Shown here one piece after another: positions 46,830-53,450 of a stretch of 64,000 nucleotides of DNA; the stretch's first letter is position 1; each line of letters opens with the position of its first letter. A program made the translations under genes and the position numbers. The stretch is from assembly GCF_000225825.1 (NCBI RefSeq), contig NZ_AGBX01000007.1, forward strand, positions 248,001-312,000. The letters are read 5' to 3'. The notes below the pieces were generated by a model that did not search any database, had not been told where the DNA came from, and saw nothing but the letters and a program-made list of their open reading frames with translations. Source of the DNA: Brachybacterium squillarum M-6-3. GTDB lineage: Bacteria; Actinomycetota; Actinomycetes; Actinomycetales; Dermabacteraceae.

Positions 46830-47984
46830 ATGCCAGCGAAACGGCGACGGACCCGCCGGTCCTTCGGGGCGGTGCGGAAGCTCCCCAGCGGCAGGTACCA
46901 GGCCAGTTACCTGGACCCCGCCGGGAAGCGCCGCACCGCCCCGTCGACGTTCACCGCCAAGGTCGACGCCGACGCCTGGCTGTCCGTGCAACGCGCCGCC
47001 CTAGAGACCGGATCATGGCGCGGCCGCGACGACCGCATGACCGTGGGCGAGTACGCCACGCAGTGGCTCCGCACGCACCAGGTGCGCGAGCGGACCCGCT
47101 ACCACTACAGCGTGCAGGTGGACCGGTGGATCGTCCCCACCTTCGGCACCACCCCGATGGTCGACGTGACCCCCGCGATGGTCCGCAAGTGGCTGGGCAC
47201 CTTCCCCTCGGACAAGCCCGCCGCCCGCGCCAACGCGTACCGCGTCCTGGCGCAGCTGTTCCGGGCCGCGGTGGACGATGGCGTCGTCTCCGAGTCGCCC
47301 GTGAAGGTCCGCGGGGCGGGCCAGTACGAGCGCAAGCGCGAGGGCCACGCCCTGACCGTCCCCGAGGTCCAGCAGCTCGCGGAGAAGGCCCCCGAGGCCC
47401 GCCGCCTGGCGATCCTCCTGGGCGCGTTCTGCGCCCTGCGCCCGGGCGAGGCCCTGGGACTGCGCCGGCGCGACGTGGACACCCGCACGCACGCCCTCAG
47501 CATCCGCGAGACGGCATCGGCGGTGCACGCGAAATCGGGTCGCATCGGCCCGGTCAAGACCGCATCGAGCGTCCGCACCGTCCACTACCCCGCCGAGCTG
47601 CACGACCTCGTGCTGGCTCAGCTGGCAGAGCACGCGGCCGAGGGGCCGATGGGTCACCTGTTCCCCTCCCCCAGGGACGCGGGCCAGCCGCTGTCCTACA
47701 CGGGGTACCTGTACATGTTCCGGCGGGCGGCGGAGGCCGCTGGCCTGGACGATGTGAAGCCGCACGACCTGCGGCACACGGGCGCGACGCTGGCAGCGGC
47801 GACGGGCGCGACAACGAGGGAGCTGATGGCCCGGCTAGGCCACACGTCCCCGCAGGTGGCGATGCGCTACCAGCACGCGGTCCGGGAGCGGGACCAAGCG
47901 ATCGCGGACGCCCTCGGGGCGGCCCTCGCCCCCTCTGTTGGCGCGCAAGTCAGCAGCGAGACGACGGGAGACGATGACCGATGA
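46830..47984 (+). CDS. int: Tyrosine-type site-specific integrase
   Basis: 384 residues: an AP2-like arm-binding start (about 15-60: SFGAVRKLPSGRYQASYLDP), a SAM-like core-binding domain (about 70-165) and the catalytic domain with the first arginine in CALRPGEALGL, the HxxR box PHDLRHTGATL, LGHTSPQVAM and the nucleophile in RYQHA. AGGAGG lies five bases before ATG at 46830. It is next to attL and should recombine the 18-bp core. No terminator separates it from glnA, so read-through is possible. Confidence 0.95.
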   Translation: MPAKRRRTRRSFGAVRKLPSGRYQASYLDPAGKRRTAPSTFTAKVDADAWLSVQRAALETGSWRGRDDRMTVGEYATQWLRTHQVRERTRYHYSVQVDRWIVPTFGTTPMVDVTPAMVRKWLGTFPSDKPAARANAYRVLAQLFRAAVDDGVVSESPVKVRGAGQYERKREGHALTVPEVQQLAEKAPEARRLAILLGAFCALRPGEALGLRRRDVDTRTHALSIRETASAVHAKSGRIGPVKTASSVRTVHYPAELHDLVLAQLAEHAAEGPMGHLFPSPRDAGQPLSYTGYLYMFRRAAEAAGLDDVKPHDLRHTGATLAAATGATTRELMARLGHTSPQVAMRYQHAVRERDQAIADALGAALAPSVGAQVSSETTGDDDR

Positions 47985-48397
47985 GCGGCATGCAGCAGAT
48001 GATGACGGCGGCGCTGGCAGCTGAGCCGGGCGTGCCTGACTTGCTGGACCGGCTGTGCGGGGACACGGGCCGCTCGCCATTGGTCCGCCTCACGTGCAAG
48101 GGGCGCGAGCGCAGGACGCAGCGGCACGACACGGGCGGCACGGTGCGGTTCAAGCGAACCGGTGACGGCTGGACCCTCGCCGGTGGCCGGGACAGCGTGG
48201 CAATGCCCGGCGTGGACTCCGACGGGCGTGTGACGGTGCAGGTGCAGTGCACGGTCTGCGGGACGCCCAAGCTCCGAGCAGGCCGTGAAGCCCTGGAGCC
48301 GATTCTGGGGACACTGGTCGCATGGGAGAGGCGGCGGGACGAGCTGGCGGCGCAGGGCATCACGGACCCCGGAACGGTGCGTGTCGCCTGGCACTGA
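47981..48397 (+). CDS. Hypothetical protein of the element
   Basis: 138 residues, overlapping int by ATGA. The middle is beta-rich (GGTVRFKRTGDGWTLAGG, GRVTVQVQCTVCG). CTVC together with an earlier Cys could be a zinc site, but the spacing is not a recognised motif. The C-terminus is helical (EALEPILGTLVAWERRRDELA). No known family. Confidence 0.65.
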   Translation: MSGMQQMMTAALAAEPGVPDLLDRLCGDTGRSPLVRLTCKGRERRTQRHDTGGTVRFKRTGDGWTLAGGRDSVAMPGVDSDGRVTVQVQCTVCGTPKLRAGREALEPILGTLVAWERRRDELAAQGITDPGTVRVAWH

Positions 48398-48550
48398 GCG
48401 GAACCGACGTATGGTACCGTGAATGCTCCAACGTTCGGCGAGCACGGTCGCCACCAGTACAGGGCCACCAGTAGGTGGAACAGCGGCGCATAGGCGTATC
48501 AGCTCCCGGTGACGTAGCGCAGCATGCGCACATCGCACGGGAGCTTTCTC
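48396..48550 (+). promoter_or_regulatory. Promoter region of xis-replication operon
   Basis: This 155-base gap begins with GAGCGGAACCGAC (48396-48408), identical to a 13-bp motif upstream of int (46772-46784), and is followed by GGTACCGTGAAT, which contains a possible -10. A GGGAG ribosome binding site for the next gene is at its end. Confidence 0.5.
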
Positions 48551-48754
48551 ATGCCTGAGACCCTGACAGGCCGGTACGTCACGCAGACGGCCGCGGCCGA
48601 GTACCTGAACGTCACCGGCCGCACGATTCGCAACCTCATCGCCCGCGGCGACCTCACCGGATACCGCCTCGGAGCCCGCTCCATCCGCGTTGACCGCGCG
48701 GAGCTGGACGCCCTGCTCACCCCCATCCCAACGGCGGGGGTGGAGAACCGGTGA
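48551..48754 (+). CDS. xis: Excisionase-type helix-turn-helix protein
   Basis: 67 residues forming one MerR/Xis-like winged helix: YVTQTAAAEYLNVTGRTIRNLIARGDLTGYRLGARSIRV. Proteins of this size and fold next to tyrosine integrases direct excision or act as early regulators. ATG at 48551 is preceded by GGGAG; an upstream ATG at 48524 is less likely. Its stop overlaps the GTG of the next gene. Confidence 0.82.
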   Translation: MPETLTGRYVTQTAAAEYLNVTGRTIRNLIARGDLTGYRLGARSIRVDRAELDALLTPIPTAGVENR

Positions 48755-49350
48755 CGATCACACAGGAAAGCCGCCCCGGTGGTCAGACCGAGGCGGCACG
48801 AGACACCCGTAGCACTCACCCCCAGGATACCCGCCCGGGGTCTCCCACGCCCATCCCCACGCTGATCGACGTCGCCACCCTCGATACCCGCGAGGCCGCC
48901 GTCACCGGGGCACTGATCCACGCCTCCCACGCGGACGTGATCACCACCCTGGACACCATCACCCCCGCGGACGTCACCAGTGCCCCTCTGCGGGCCGTTC
49001 TCCGCACCATCGGGCTCCTGGCCCGCCGTGGGGACGCTGTGGCCGTGACGGCCCTCGGAGGGGCCGCGCAGGCCGCAGGGATCATCCGGCCCGTGGACCG
49101 GCAACGGTTCGACACCCTCGTGATCGACCTGTCCGGTGTGGATGCCTGCCCCCGCGGTGCCGGTGACCTCGTGCTCGTGCCCGAGCTGATCGAGGCCACC
49201 ACTCGCCGCCGCGCCATCGAGCACGCGACTCGCATCCGGCAGGCCGTGGACGAAGGTCCGGCCGATGGCCTGGTGCTGGTGCTGCGGGACGCTGCGAGGG
49301 CACTGGAGGACGACGCGGCCCGCCTGGACGCGCAGGGGGTGACCGCATGA
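48751..49350 (+). CDS. DnaB N-terminal-domain-like protein
   Basis: 199 residues. After a disordered Thr/Pro/Arg start, residues about 45-115 (REAAVTGALIHASHADVIT, ITPADVTSAPLRAVLRTIGLL, GDAVAVTALG) follow the pattern of the helical N-domain of replicative DnaB helicases, which binds primase and loader. No ATPase domain is attached; the next gene supplies one. It starts GTG and overlaps both neighbours. Confidence 0.65.
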   Translation: MTITQESRPGGQTEAARDTRSTHPQDTRPGSPTPIPTLIDVATLDTREAAVTGALIHASHADVITTLDTITPADVTSAPLRAVLRTIGLLARRGDAVAVTALGGAAQAAGIIRPVDRQRFDTLVIDLSGVDACPRGAGDLVLVPELIEATTRRRAIEHATRIRQAVDEGPADGLVLVLRDAARALEDDAARLDAQGVTA

Positions 49351-50678
49351 CCACCCCACTGGACACCGCTGGCGACTGGTGCGACGAGCACGCCGTCCCT
49401 ACGATCGACTGCACCGGCGACCACCAGGGCCGACAGCTCATCGTGCAGCGCGCCAACAGCGTGACGCCCCGCCGTGTCTCCTGGCTCTGGGACGGTCGCA
49501 TCGCGGCAGGCACCCTCTCCCTCCTCGCCGGCGGCGAGGGCCTGGGGAAGTCCACCCTCACCGCGTGGCTGGTCGCCGCGATCACCCGCGGCACGCTCCC
49601 CGGCGACGAGTACGGCGCCCCCCGGTCCGTGATCATCGCGGCCACGGAGGACTCTTGGGAGCACACCCTCGTGCCGCGCCTCATGGCCGCCGGGGCCGAC
49701 CTCTCCCGCGTGCTACAGGTAGACGTCCAGACCAGCGACGGGTTCATCACCGGCCTTTCCCTGCCCAAGGACATCGAGGCCCTGGCCGACCTCGCCCGCG
49801 TCGAGGGCGTGGCCCTGCTCGTGCTCGACCCGATCATGTCGCGCCTGGAGGGTCTGGACACGCACAAGGACTCCGAGGTGCGCCGTGCCCTGGAGCCCCT
49901 GGTGAAAGCCGCCGACGTCGCGCGCATGGCCGTCCTGGGCCTGATCCACGTCAACAAGAGCGGTGCCGCGGACCCGCTGCGGGCCCTCATGGGCTCCCGC
50001 GCCTTCCCTGCGGTCGCCCGCTCGGTGTCCACCGTCGTCGCGGACCCCGAGGACGAGGACGACCGTCGCCGCCTGTTCGGCACCGTGAAGAACAACCTCG
50101 GGCCGATCAGCCCGTCCTCGGACGTGTTCACCGTAGCCACCGCCACGGTGCCTTCCCTGGACGGGCCGATCAGCACGGGACTGCTGGAGTGGCACGGCTC
50201 CGTGGACACCACCGTGAAGGCCGCGATGGCCGACGCGGCCGCCGGGGGCGGCATGGAGACCCGCGGCGCGCTAGCCGAGGCGTGTGAGTGGCTGCGGGAT
50301 TACCTGGACGCGTGCCCCGGCGAGCAGCGTCAGATCGTCATCCGCGAGGGCCAGAAGGAGGGGCACAGCCTCCCCACCATCAAGCGGGCAGCGCACCGGC
50401 TCGGAGTCGTGTCGGTACGGAAGGGTGGACAACCCCCGAGGTCGCTGTGGTCCCTCCCGGCTGAACCCAACGGCTCAAGCCCTGGGGAGAGTGTGTGTAT
50501 TGAACCTATGGAGCCTATGGGCTCTGACCTGCAGGTTCGATCGGCTCAGAGTGGCTCCATTGGCTCAATGGGTCCAAGGGATCAACGCCCCCTAGAGCTT
50601 GAACCGATGGCCGAGGACCTCTGCCCTGGCTGCGGTGACCCGGCCTGCACCGGCGAGTGCGACGGGGGCCTGGCATGA
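49347..50678 (+). CDS. RecA-fold ATPase, probable replication helicase of the element
   Basis: 443 residues. Walker A GGEGLGKST (about 62-70), Walker B LLVLDPIM, a Q-loop-like HVNKSG and AVARSVSTVVADPED match the RepA/AAA_25 type of hexameric helicase found on plasmids, phages and satellites. A helix-turn-helix-like segment follows (about 320-360) and a low-complexity Met/Glu/Pro/Ser/Gly stretch (about 385-410). The end holds CPGCGDPACTGEC, a possible metal knuckle. It overlaps the DnaB-N-like gene upstream and the WhiB-like gene downstream. Confidence 0.82.
   Translation: MTTPLDTAGDWCDEHAVPTIDCTGDHQGRQLIVQRANSVTPRRVSWLWDGRIAAGTLSLLAGGEGLGKSTLTAWLVAAITRGTLPGDEYGAPRSVIIAATEDSWEHTLVPRLMAAGADLSRVLQVDVQTSDGFITGLSLPKDIEALADLARVEGVALLVLDPIMSRLEGLDTHKDSEVRRALEPLVKAADVARMAVLGLIHVNKSGAADPLRALMGSRAFPAVARSVSTVVADPEDEDDRRRLFGTVKNNLGPISPSSDVFTVATATVPSLDGPISTGLLEWHGSVDTTVKAAMADAAAGGGMETRGALAEACEWLRDYLDACPGEQRQIVIREGQKEGHSLPTIKRAAHRLGVVSVRKGGQPPRSLWSLPAEPNGSSPGESVCIEPMEPMGSDLQVRSAQSGSIGSMGPRDQRPLELEPMAEDLCPGCGDPACTGECDGGLA
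50499..50569. repeat. Imperfect inverted repeat array inside the ATPase gene
   Basis: ATTGAACCTATGGAGCC (50499-50515) matches the reverse complement of 50553-50569 at 15 of 17 bases. Additional GGCTC/GAGCC copies lie between and beside them. The stretch is less GC-rich than its surroundings. It encodes the EPMEPMGS-like low-complexity region, and could also be an origin-type iteron cluster. Confidence 0.65.
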
Positions 50679-50932
50679 GCAACAGCCTCGGTGTCCCCGA
50701 GCACGCCCTCACCGCATGGCGAGCCCTCCACGACCGCATCACCGCTACCGGCCCCACCCCCTGCACCGGGGCCGACGCGGACCGGTGGAACGGCACCACC
50801 GCCGAGCAGCGTTGGGCCGCCGGCCGATGCATCGACTGTCCAGCCCTGATCCAGTGCGGCACCTACGCGGACACAGCCGGGGAACGGCACGGCGTCTGGG
50901 GCGGCACCCCGCGGACGGGGGCGAACCGATGA
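50675..50932 (+). CDS. WhiB-like iron-sulfur protein
   Basis: 85 residues with the WhiB cysteine pattern: one Cys in PTPCTG, then 21 residues, then CIDCPALIQC (C-x2-C-x5-C), followed by the family turn GVWGG. WhiB proteins bind a 4Fe-4S cluster and regulate transcription with the major sigma factor. Phage-borne members can alter host regulation and cause superinfection immunity (known for mycobacteriophage TM4). It overlaps both neighbours by ATGA. Confidence 0.88.
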   Translation: MSNSLGVPEHALTAWRALHDRITATGPTPCTGADADRWNGTTAEQRWAAGRCIDCPALIQCGTYADTAGERHGVWGGTPRTGANR

Positions 50933-51111
50933 GCACCACCCCCAGCGCCCCGCGCGTCACCCCCTACTGGTGGAACCGCCTCCAGGTGGACGCCGAACCC
51001 GGAGCGCTCATCACCACCCGCGGCCGGTCCCTGTTCATCCCCGCCGACCAGCTGCGGGCCATCGCGGACGGCCTGCACGACATCGCCGACGACCTGGAGG
51101 CCACACCATGA
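50929..51111 (+). CDS. Small hypothetical protein
   Basis: 60 residues, translationally coupled on both sides by ATGA. It reads TPYWWNRLQV, ITTRGRSLFIPADQLRAIADGLHDIADDLEA: a short beta part and a C-terminal helix. It resembles small adaptor or regulator proteins of phages but has no recognised family. Confidence 0.6.
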   Translation: MSTTPSAPRVTPYWWNRLQVDAEPGALITTRGRSLFIPADQLRAIADGLHDIADDLEATP

Positions 51112-51194
51112 CCGGCCAGGCAACAGCGAGGGCACCACCATCCCCGCCCCCGCCTCCGACATCTCAATCACTCCTGAGCAGAAAGGCTCACCCC

Positions 51195-51932
51195 ATGAAG
51201 AACACGAACAGCTACCAGGCCGCCTACCTCACCTACCGGGCGGCACTCATCGAGTCGGCGAAGCTGCACGATCCCCGCCTCACCCCCGAGGCGAACCAGG
51301 CCGAGCGGTACCAGGCCCGCGTCAAGGCCCGGCAGGCCCTCCGAGCAGCCGTGCCCGAGCGGGTCACCGGCCCCGACCCCGTCGAGGCCGTCCTCGCCAC
51401 CCTCGCCCCCCGCACCGCCGACGACATCGCCGTGCAGGGCCGGGAACGGCAGAAGGTCGAGACGCTGCTGGACAACGACCGGAACCTCCTCGCCATCGTG
51501 GACGCCGCCACGGAGACCCGCTGCGCGGTGATCCTGGACATGCTGGAGACCAGTCCCCGTGTCCTCGCGTCCGCCGACCCCGAGGGCGCACAGGTCGAGG
51601 TCCGCGCCCGCGTCATGGACCGGCTCACCGCGCTGGGCCACGACGGTGCTCAGAAGGCCCAGGAAGTCGCCCAGGAGCGTGCGCTCGTCAACGCCTGGGC
51701 CGACGTCCTCGAGGCCACCGCAGACGGCCAGGAACCCGGCTACGGGCCCCGCGCGACCCTGTTCCAGGCCGACCACGACGGATACGCCGCCACCCTCGGG
51801 ATGCGGCCCAATGCGGACGACGCCCGCACCCTGTCCGACGCCGACCGGACCGTCCACAACGACGCGATCCGCGAGCAGGCCAACGCCCGCACCGCGGGAC
51901 AGGACACGGGACTCATGGAGGCGGGACAGTGA
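51195..51932 (+). CDS. Hypothetical helical protein of the element
   Basis: 245 residues, nearly all helix and rich in Ala, Glu and Arg, with heptad-like stretches (ERQKVETLLDNDRNLLAIVD, RVMDRLTALGHDGAQKAQE). No known domain. ATG at 51195 has AAAGG nine bases upstream; an ATG at 51108, overlapping the previous stop, would add a 29-residue Pro/Ser-rich start. It directly precedes the small-terminase-like gene, a place where phages often keep head or packaging accessories. Confidence 0.65.
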   Translation: MKNTNSYQAAYLTYRAALIESAKLHDPRLTPEANQAERYQARVKARQALRAAVPERVTGPDPVEAVLATLAPRTADDIAVQGRERQKVETLLDNDRNLLAIVDAATETRCAVILDMLETSPRVLASADPEGAQVEVRARVMDRLTALGHDGAQKAQEVAQERALVNAWADVLEATADGQEPGYGPRATLFQADHDGYAATLGMRPNADDARTLSDADRTVHNDAIREQANARTAGQDTGLMEAGQ

Positions 51933-52333
51933 AGGCCTCCAGCCGCGCCGAGCGCGAGCAGCGGGACGCCCGCATCGTGCAGTCCCTCGCCGCTGGGGCG
52001 ACCATCCGGCAGGCCGCCGACACGCACGGCGTGTCCCGGATGACCGCGCACCGGGCCCTGGAGAACGCGAAGGGCGTCCTCCCCGAGGCGCAGCACGCCC
52101 GGGACCTCATGCTGGCCCGCTTCCAGATGTACCGGCTGCGGCTGTTCCCGCTGCTGTCCACGGACCCCGTGCGGGCCGTGCCGCGACTGCTGGAGGTGGA
52201 CACGACCGAGGCGAAGATGCGCGGCTACTTCGAGCCCGACCGTGACGACGGCACCGCGGAGGCGTCGGGCATGCTCGCCGGCTTCATCGCGGGCCTGGCC
52301 GATCAGCGCGACCGCGAGAGGGGGCAGCGATGA
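51929..52333 (+). CDS. Helix-turn-helix protein resembling phage small terminase subunit
   Basis: 134 residues. An N-terminal helix-turn-helix (ARIVQSLAAGATIRQAADTHGVSRMTAHRAL) is followed by a helical part RDLMLARFQMYRLRLFPLL ... AVPRLLEVDTTEAKMRGYFEPD. The same plan (HTH, then a helical Leu/Arg stretch, then a lysine/arginine-rich R-hLGL-like end) is common in actinophage proteins beside large terminases. It starts GTG, overlapping the upstream stop. Alternative: a simple regulator. Confidence 0.6.
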   Translation: MKASSRAEREQRDARIVQSLAAGATIRQAADTHGVSRMTAHRALENAKGVLPEAQHARDLMLARFQMYRLRLFPLLSTDPVRAVPRLLEVDTTEAKMRGYFEPDRDDGTAEASGMLAGFIAGLADQRDRERGQR

Positions 52334-52611
52334 GGGGCATCATGCGCATGTGGCGGCACCTCCTCGCCCGCATCGTGCCGCACCAGCCCGCGTCTGAGGA
52401 CCCGGTGCAGAAGTGGCGGCGCTTGCTGGCCGAGGTCGAGGCCGAGCAGGCCGTCTGCGAGGACGTGGAGCGGGCCGGTGAGCTGGACGGCGCGGCCATG
52501 CTGCTGCGCAGCGTCCTGTTCCAGGAGGACTTCACCCTGTCCCCGGACGATGAGGTGTTCTTCCGGCAGGCCCGCGGCTACCGGCAGATGTGCGCCCTCA
52601 TGGACGCCTGA
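52330..52611 (+). CDS. Hypothetical protein
   Basis: 93 residues, overlapping the previous gene by ATGA. Basic start (MWRHLLARIVPHQP), then an acidic helix (KWRRLLAEVEAEQAVCEDVERAGELDG) and a C-terminal helix. No known motif. It is the last gene of the long plus-strand operon and is followed by a terminator. Confidence 0.55.
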   Translation: MRGIMRMWRHLLARIVPHQPASEDPVQKWRRLLAEVEAEQAVCEDVERAGELDGAAMLLRSVLFQEDFTLSPDDEVFFRQARGYRQMCALMDA

Positions 52612-52633
52612 CGGGCCCTGAGCGTCCACGGCG

Positions 52634-52669
52634 ACGGCCCCCGCACCCCGAGTTGGGTGTGGGGGCCGT
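52634..52669 (+). terminator. Terminator of the element operon
   Basis: A 15-bp GC-rich stem ACGGCCCCCGCACCC / GGGTGTGGGGGCCGT with a 6-base loop lies between convergent genes, followed on the plus strand by TCGTCTGTCTG. It can serve both. Confidence 0.8.
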
Positions 52670-52688
52670 TCGTCTGTCTGTGGGCCTG

Positions 52689-53048
52689 TCAGCGGTCTGC
52701 ACGGGGCGACTGGACGCACCCCCACACCTCAGCGTCCACGGGATGGTGGTGGCCGATGCACCGAGGGTCGGGGCATCCGCACACGTCGCCGCCGGGCAGG
52801 GTGTCCGTGGCGCCGTGGGCGTCGATCCATGCCGCCCGCTCCGGGGTGGCGTCCAGGTGTGCGGCGGCCACGGCATCCCAGAACGCGGGCCCGTGGACCT
52901 GCTGGGCGTAGCCCTGGGCGTGGACACCGAGCACGGCGTCCGCAATGGCGTCCACGTCATAGCTGCTGGTGTCGTCGTGTCCGTCGAGGGTGAGGGCAGG
53001 GAGGATCAGGGAGTCGATGGCGTCGCGGCGGGTGGTGTAGGTGGTCAT
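52689..53048 (-). CDS. Hypothetical protein next to attR
   Basis: 119 residues, the only minus-strand gene of the element. The N-terminal half is helical (DAIDSLILPALTLDG, DVDAIADAVLGVHAQGYAQQ). The C-terminus has a Cys/His cluster (CGCPDPRCIGHHH) that could bind metal. GGAAGG precedes ATG at 53048. Proteins beginning like this occur in actinobacterial prophages; function unknown. Its separate promoter and position at the edge are typical of a cargo gene. Confidence 0.65.
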   Translation of the reverse strand: MTTYTTRRDAIDSLILPALTLDGHDDTSSYDVDAIADAVLGVHAQGYAQQVHGPAFWDAVAAAHLDATPERAAWIDAHGATDTLPGGDVCGCPDPRCIGHHHPVDAEVWGCVQSPRADR

Positions 53049-53138
53049 GGCGGGTGCCTTCCGAGGGGTGTTGACGGTTCGGGAGCGCACGCTAGTTGCA
53101 CGCTCCTGCATTTCCCCAGGTGAAAGACACGCCGTGCA

Positions 53139-53156
53139 CTACTACGACATCTGAGC
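53139..53156 (+). repeat. attR core
   Basis: CTACTACGACATCTGAGC, identical to attL. The sequence after it (from 53157) should be the original region downstream of glnA. Confidence 0.92.
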
Positions 53157-53199
53157 CGTCAGAGCCATCTGAGTCGTCGGAGCCCGAGCCCCGGGCATC

Positions 53200-53235
53200 G
53201 GCCCCCGTCCTGCCTCGCGCGGGGCGGGGGCCTTT
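53200..53235 (+). terminator. Probable native glnA terminator, displaced by the element
   Basis: GGCCCCCG (53200-53207) pairs with CGGGGGCC (53225-53232), extended by CC/GG with a one-base bulge, and is followed by TTTCC. It lies 44 bases beyond the attR core, which would be 44 bases after the glnA stop in an empty site. Confidence 0.65.
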
Positions 53236-53342
53236 CCGTATGCACCAGCGATTCGGCGGTCGCGTAGCGGTCACCTCGTCCCGCGGGATGACCGCCGCGA
53301 CCAGGCAGATGCCACAAGAATGACGACCTTGTCCTCCGTCCA

Positions 53343-53449
53343 CTAGGTGTACTGTTCGGAGAGGTTGATCGAGCCGCCCCGGCCCTGGCGGTCGTGTAGC
53401 GACACCACAGTGGTCGTCAGACAAGTGACTGTTTCTGGGCCGGGGCTTC
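53343..53449 (-). mobile_element. Remnant end of a third IS481-type element
   Basis: TGTACTGTTCGG... (53348-53369) matches the outer end of the element at 55820-56896 at 19 of 22 positions and abuts CTAGG (53343-53347), the favoured IS481 target. Read on the minus strand it ends a frame NLSEQYT-stop, with TAG supplied by CTAG. The 80 bases inward (53370-53449) contain an imperfect inverted repeat (GCCCCGGCCC / GGGCCGGGGC) but no recognisable transposase. Confidence 0.55.
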
Positions 53450-53450
53450 C

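Larger units (their letters stand above)
46673..53156 (+). mobile_element. Integrated element at the glnA 3' end (phage satellite-like)
   Basis: Two perfect 18-bp direct repeats (46673-46690, 53139-53156) bound about 6.47 kb. Order: integrase, unknown, Xis-like, DnaB-N-like, RecA/AAA ATPase, WhiB-like, unknown, unknown, small-terminase-like, unknown, then a hairpin and one opposing gene beside attR. Nearly all plus-strand genes overlap by ATGA or GTGA. There is integration and replication machinery and a possible packaging gene, but no structural genes, no large terminase, no conjugation genes. Integration keeps glnA intact. Confidence 0.9.

Noticed and set aside
46673-53156. Complete prophage
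   Set aside because: No capsid, portal, tail, lysis or large terminase genes occur in the 6.47 kb.
46673-53156. Integrative conjugative element
   Set aside because: No FtsK/TraB-type translocase, relaxase or mating-pair genes are present.
53092-53424. Small minus-strand gene across attR and the IS remnant
   Set aside because: It spans the attachment core and the glnA terminator hairpin, so it would be a product of integration; composition is not protein-like.
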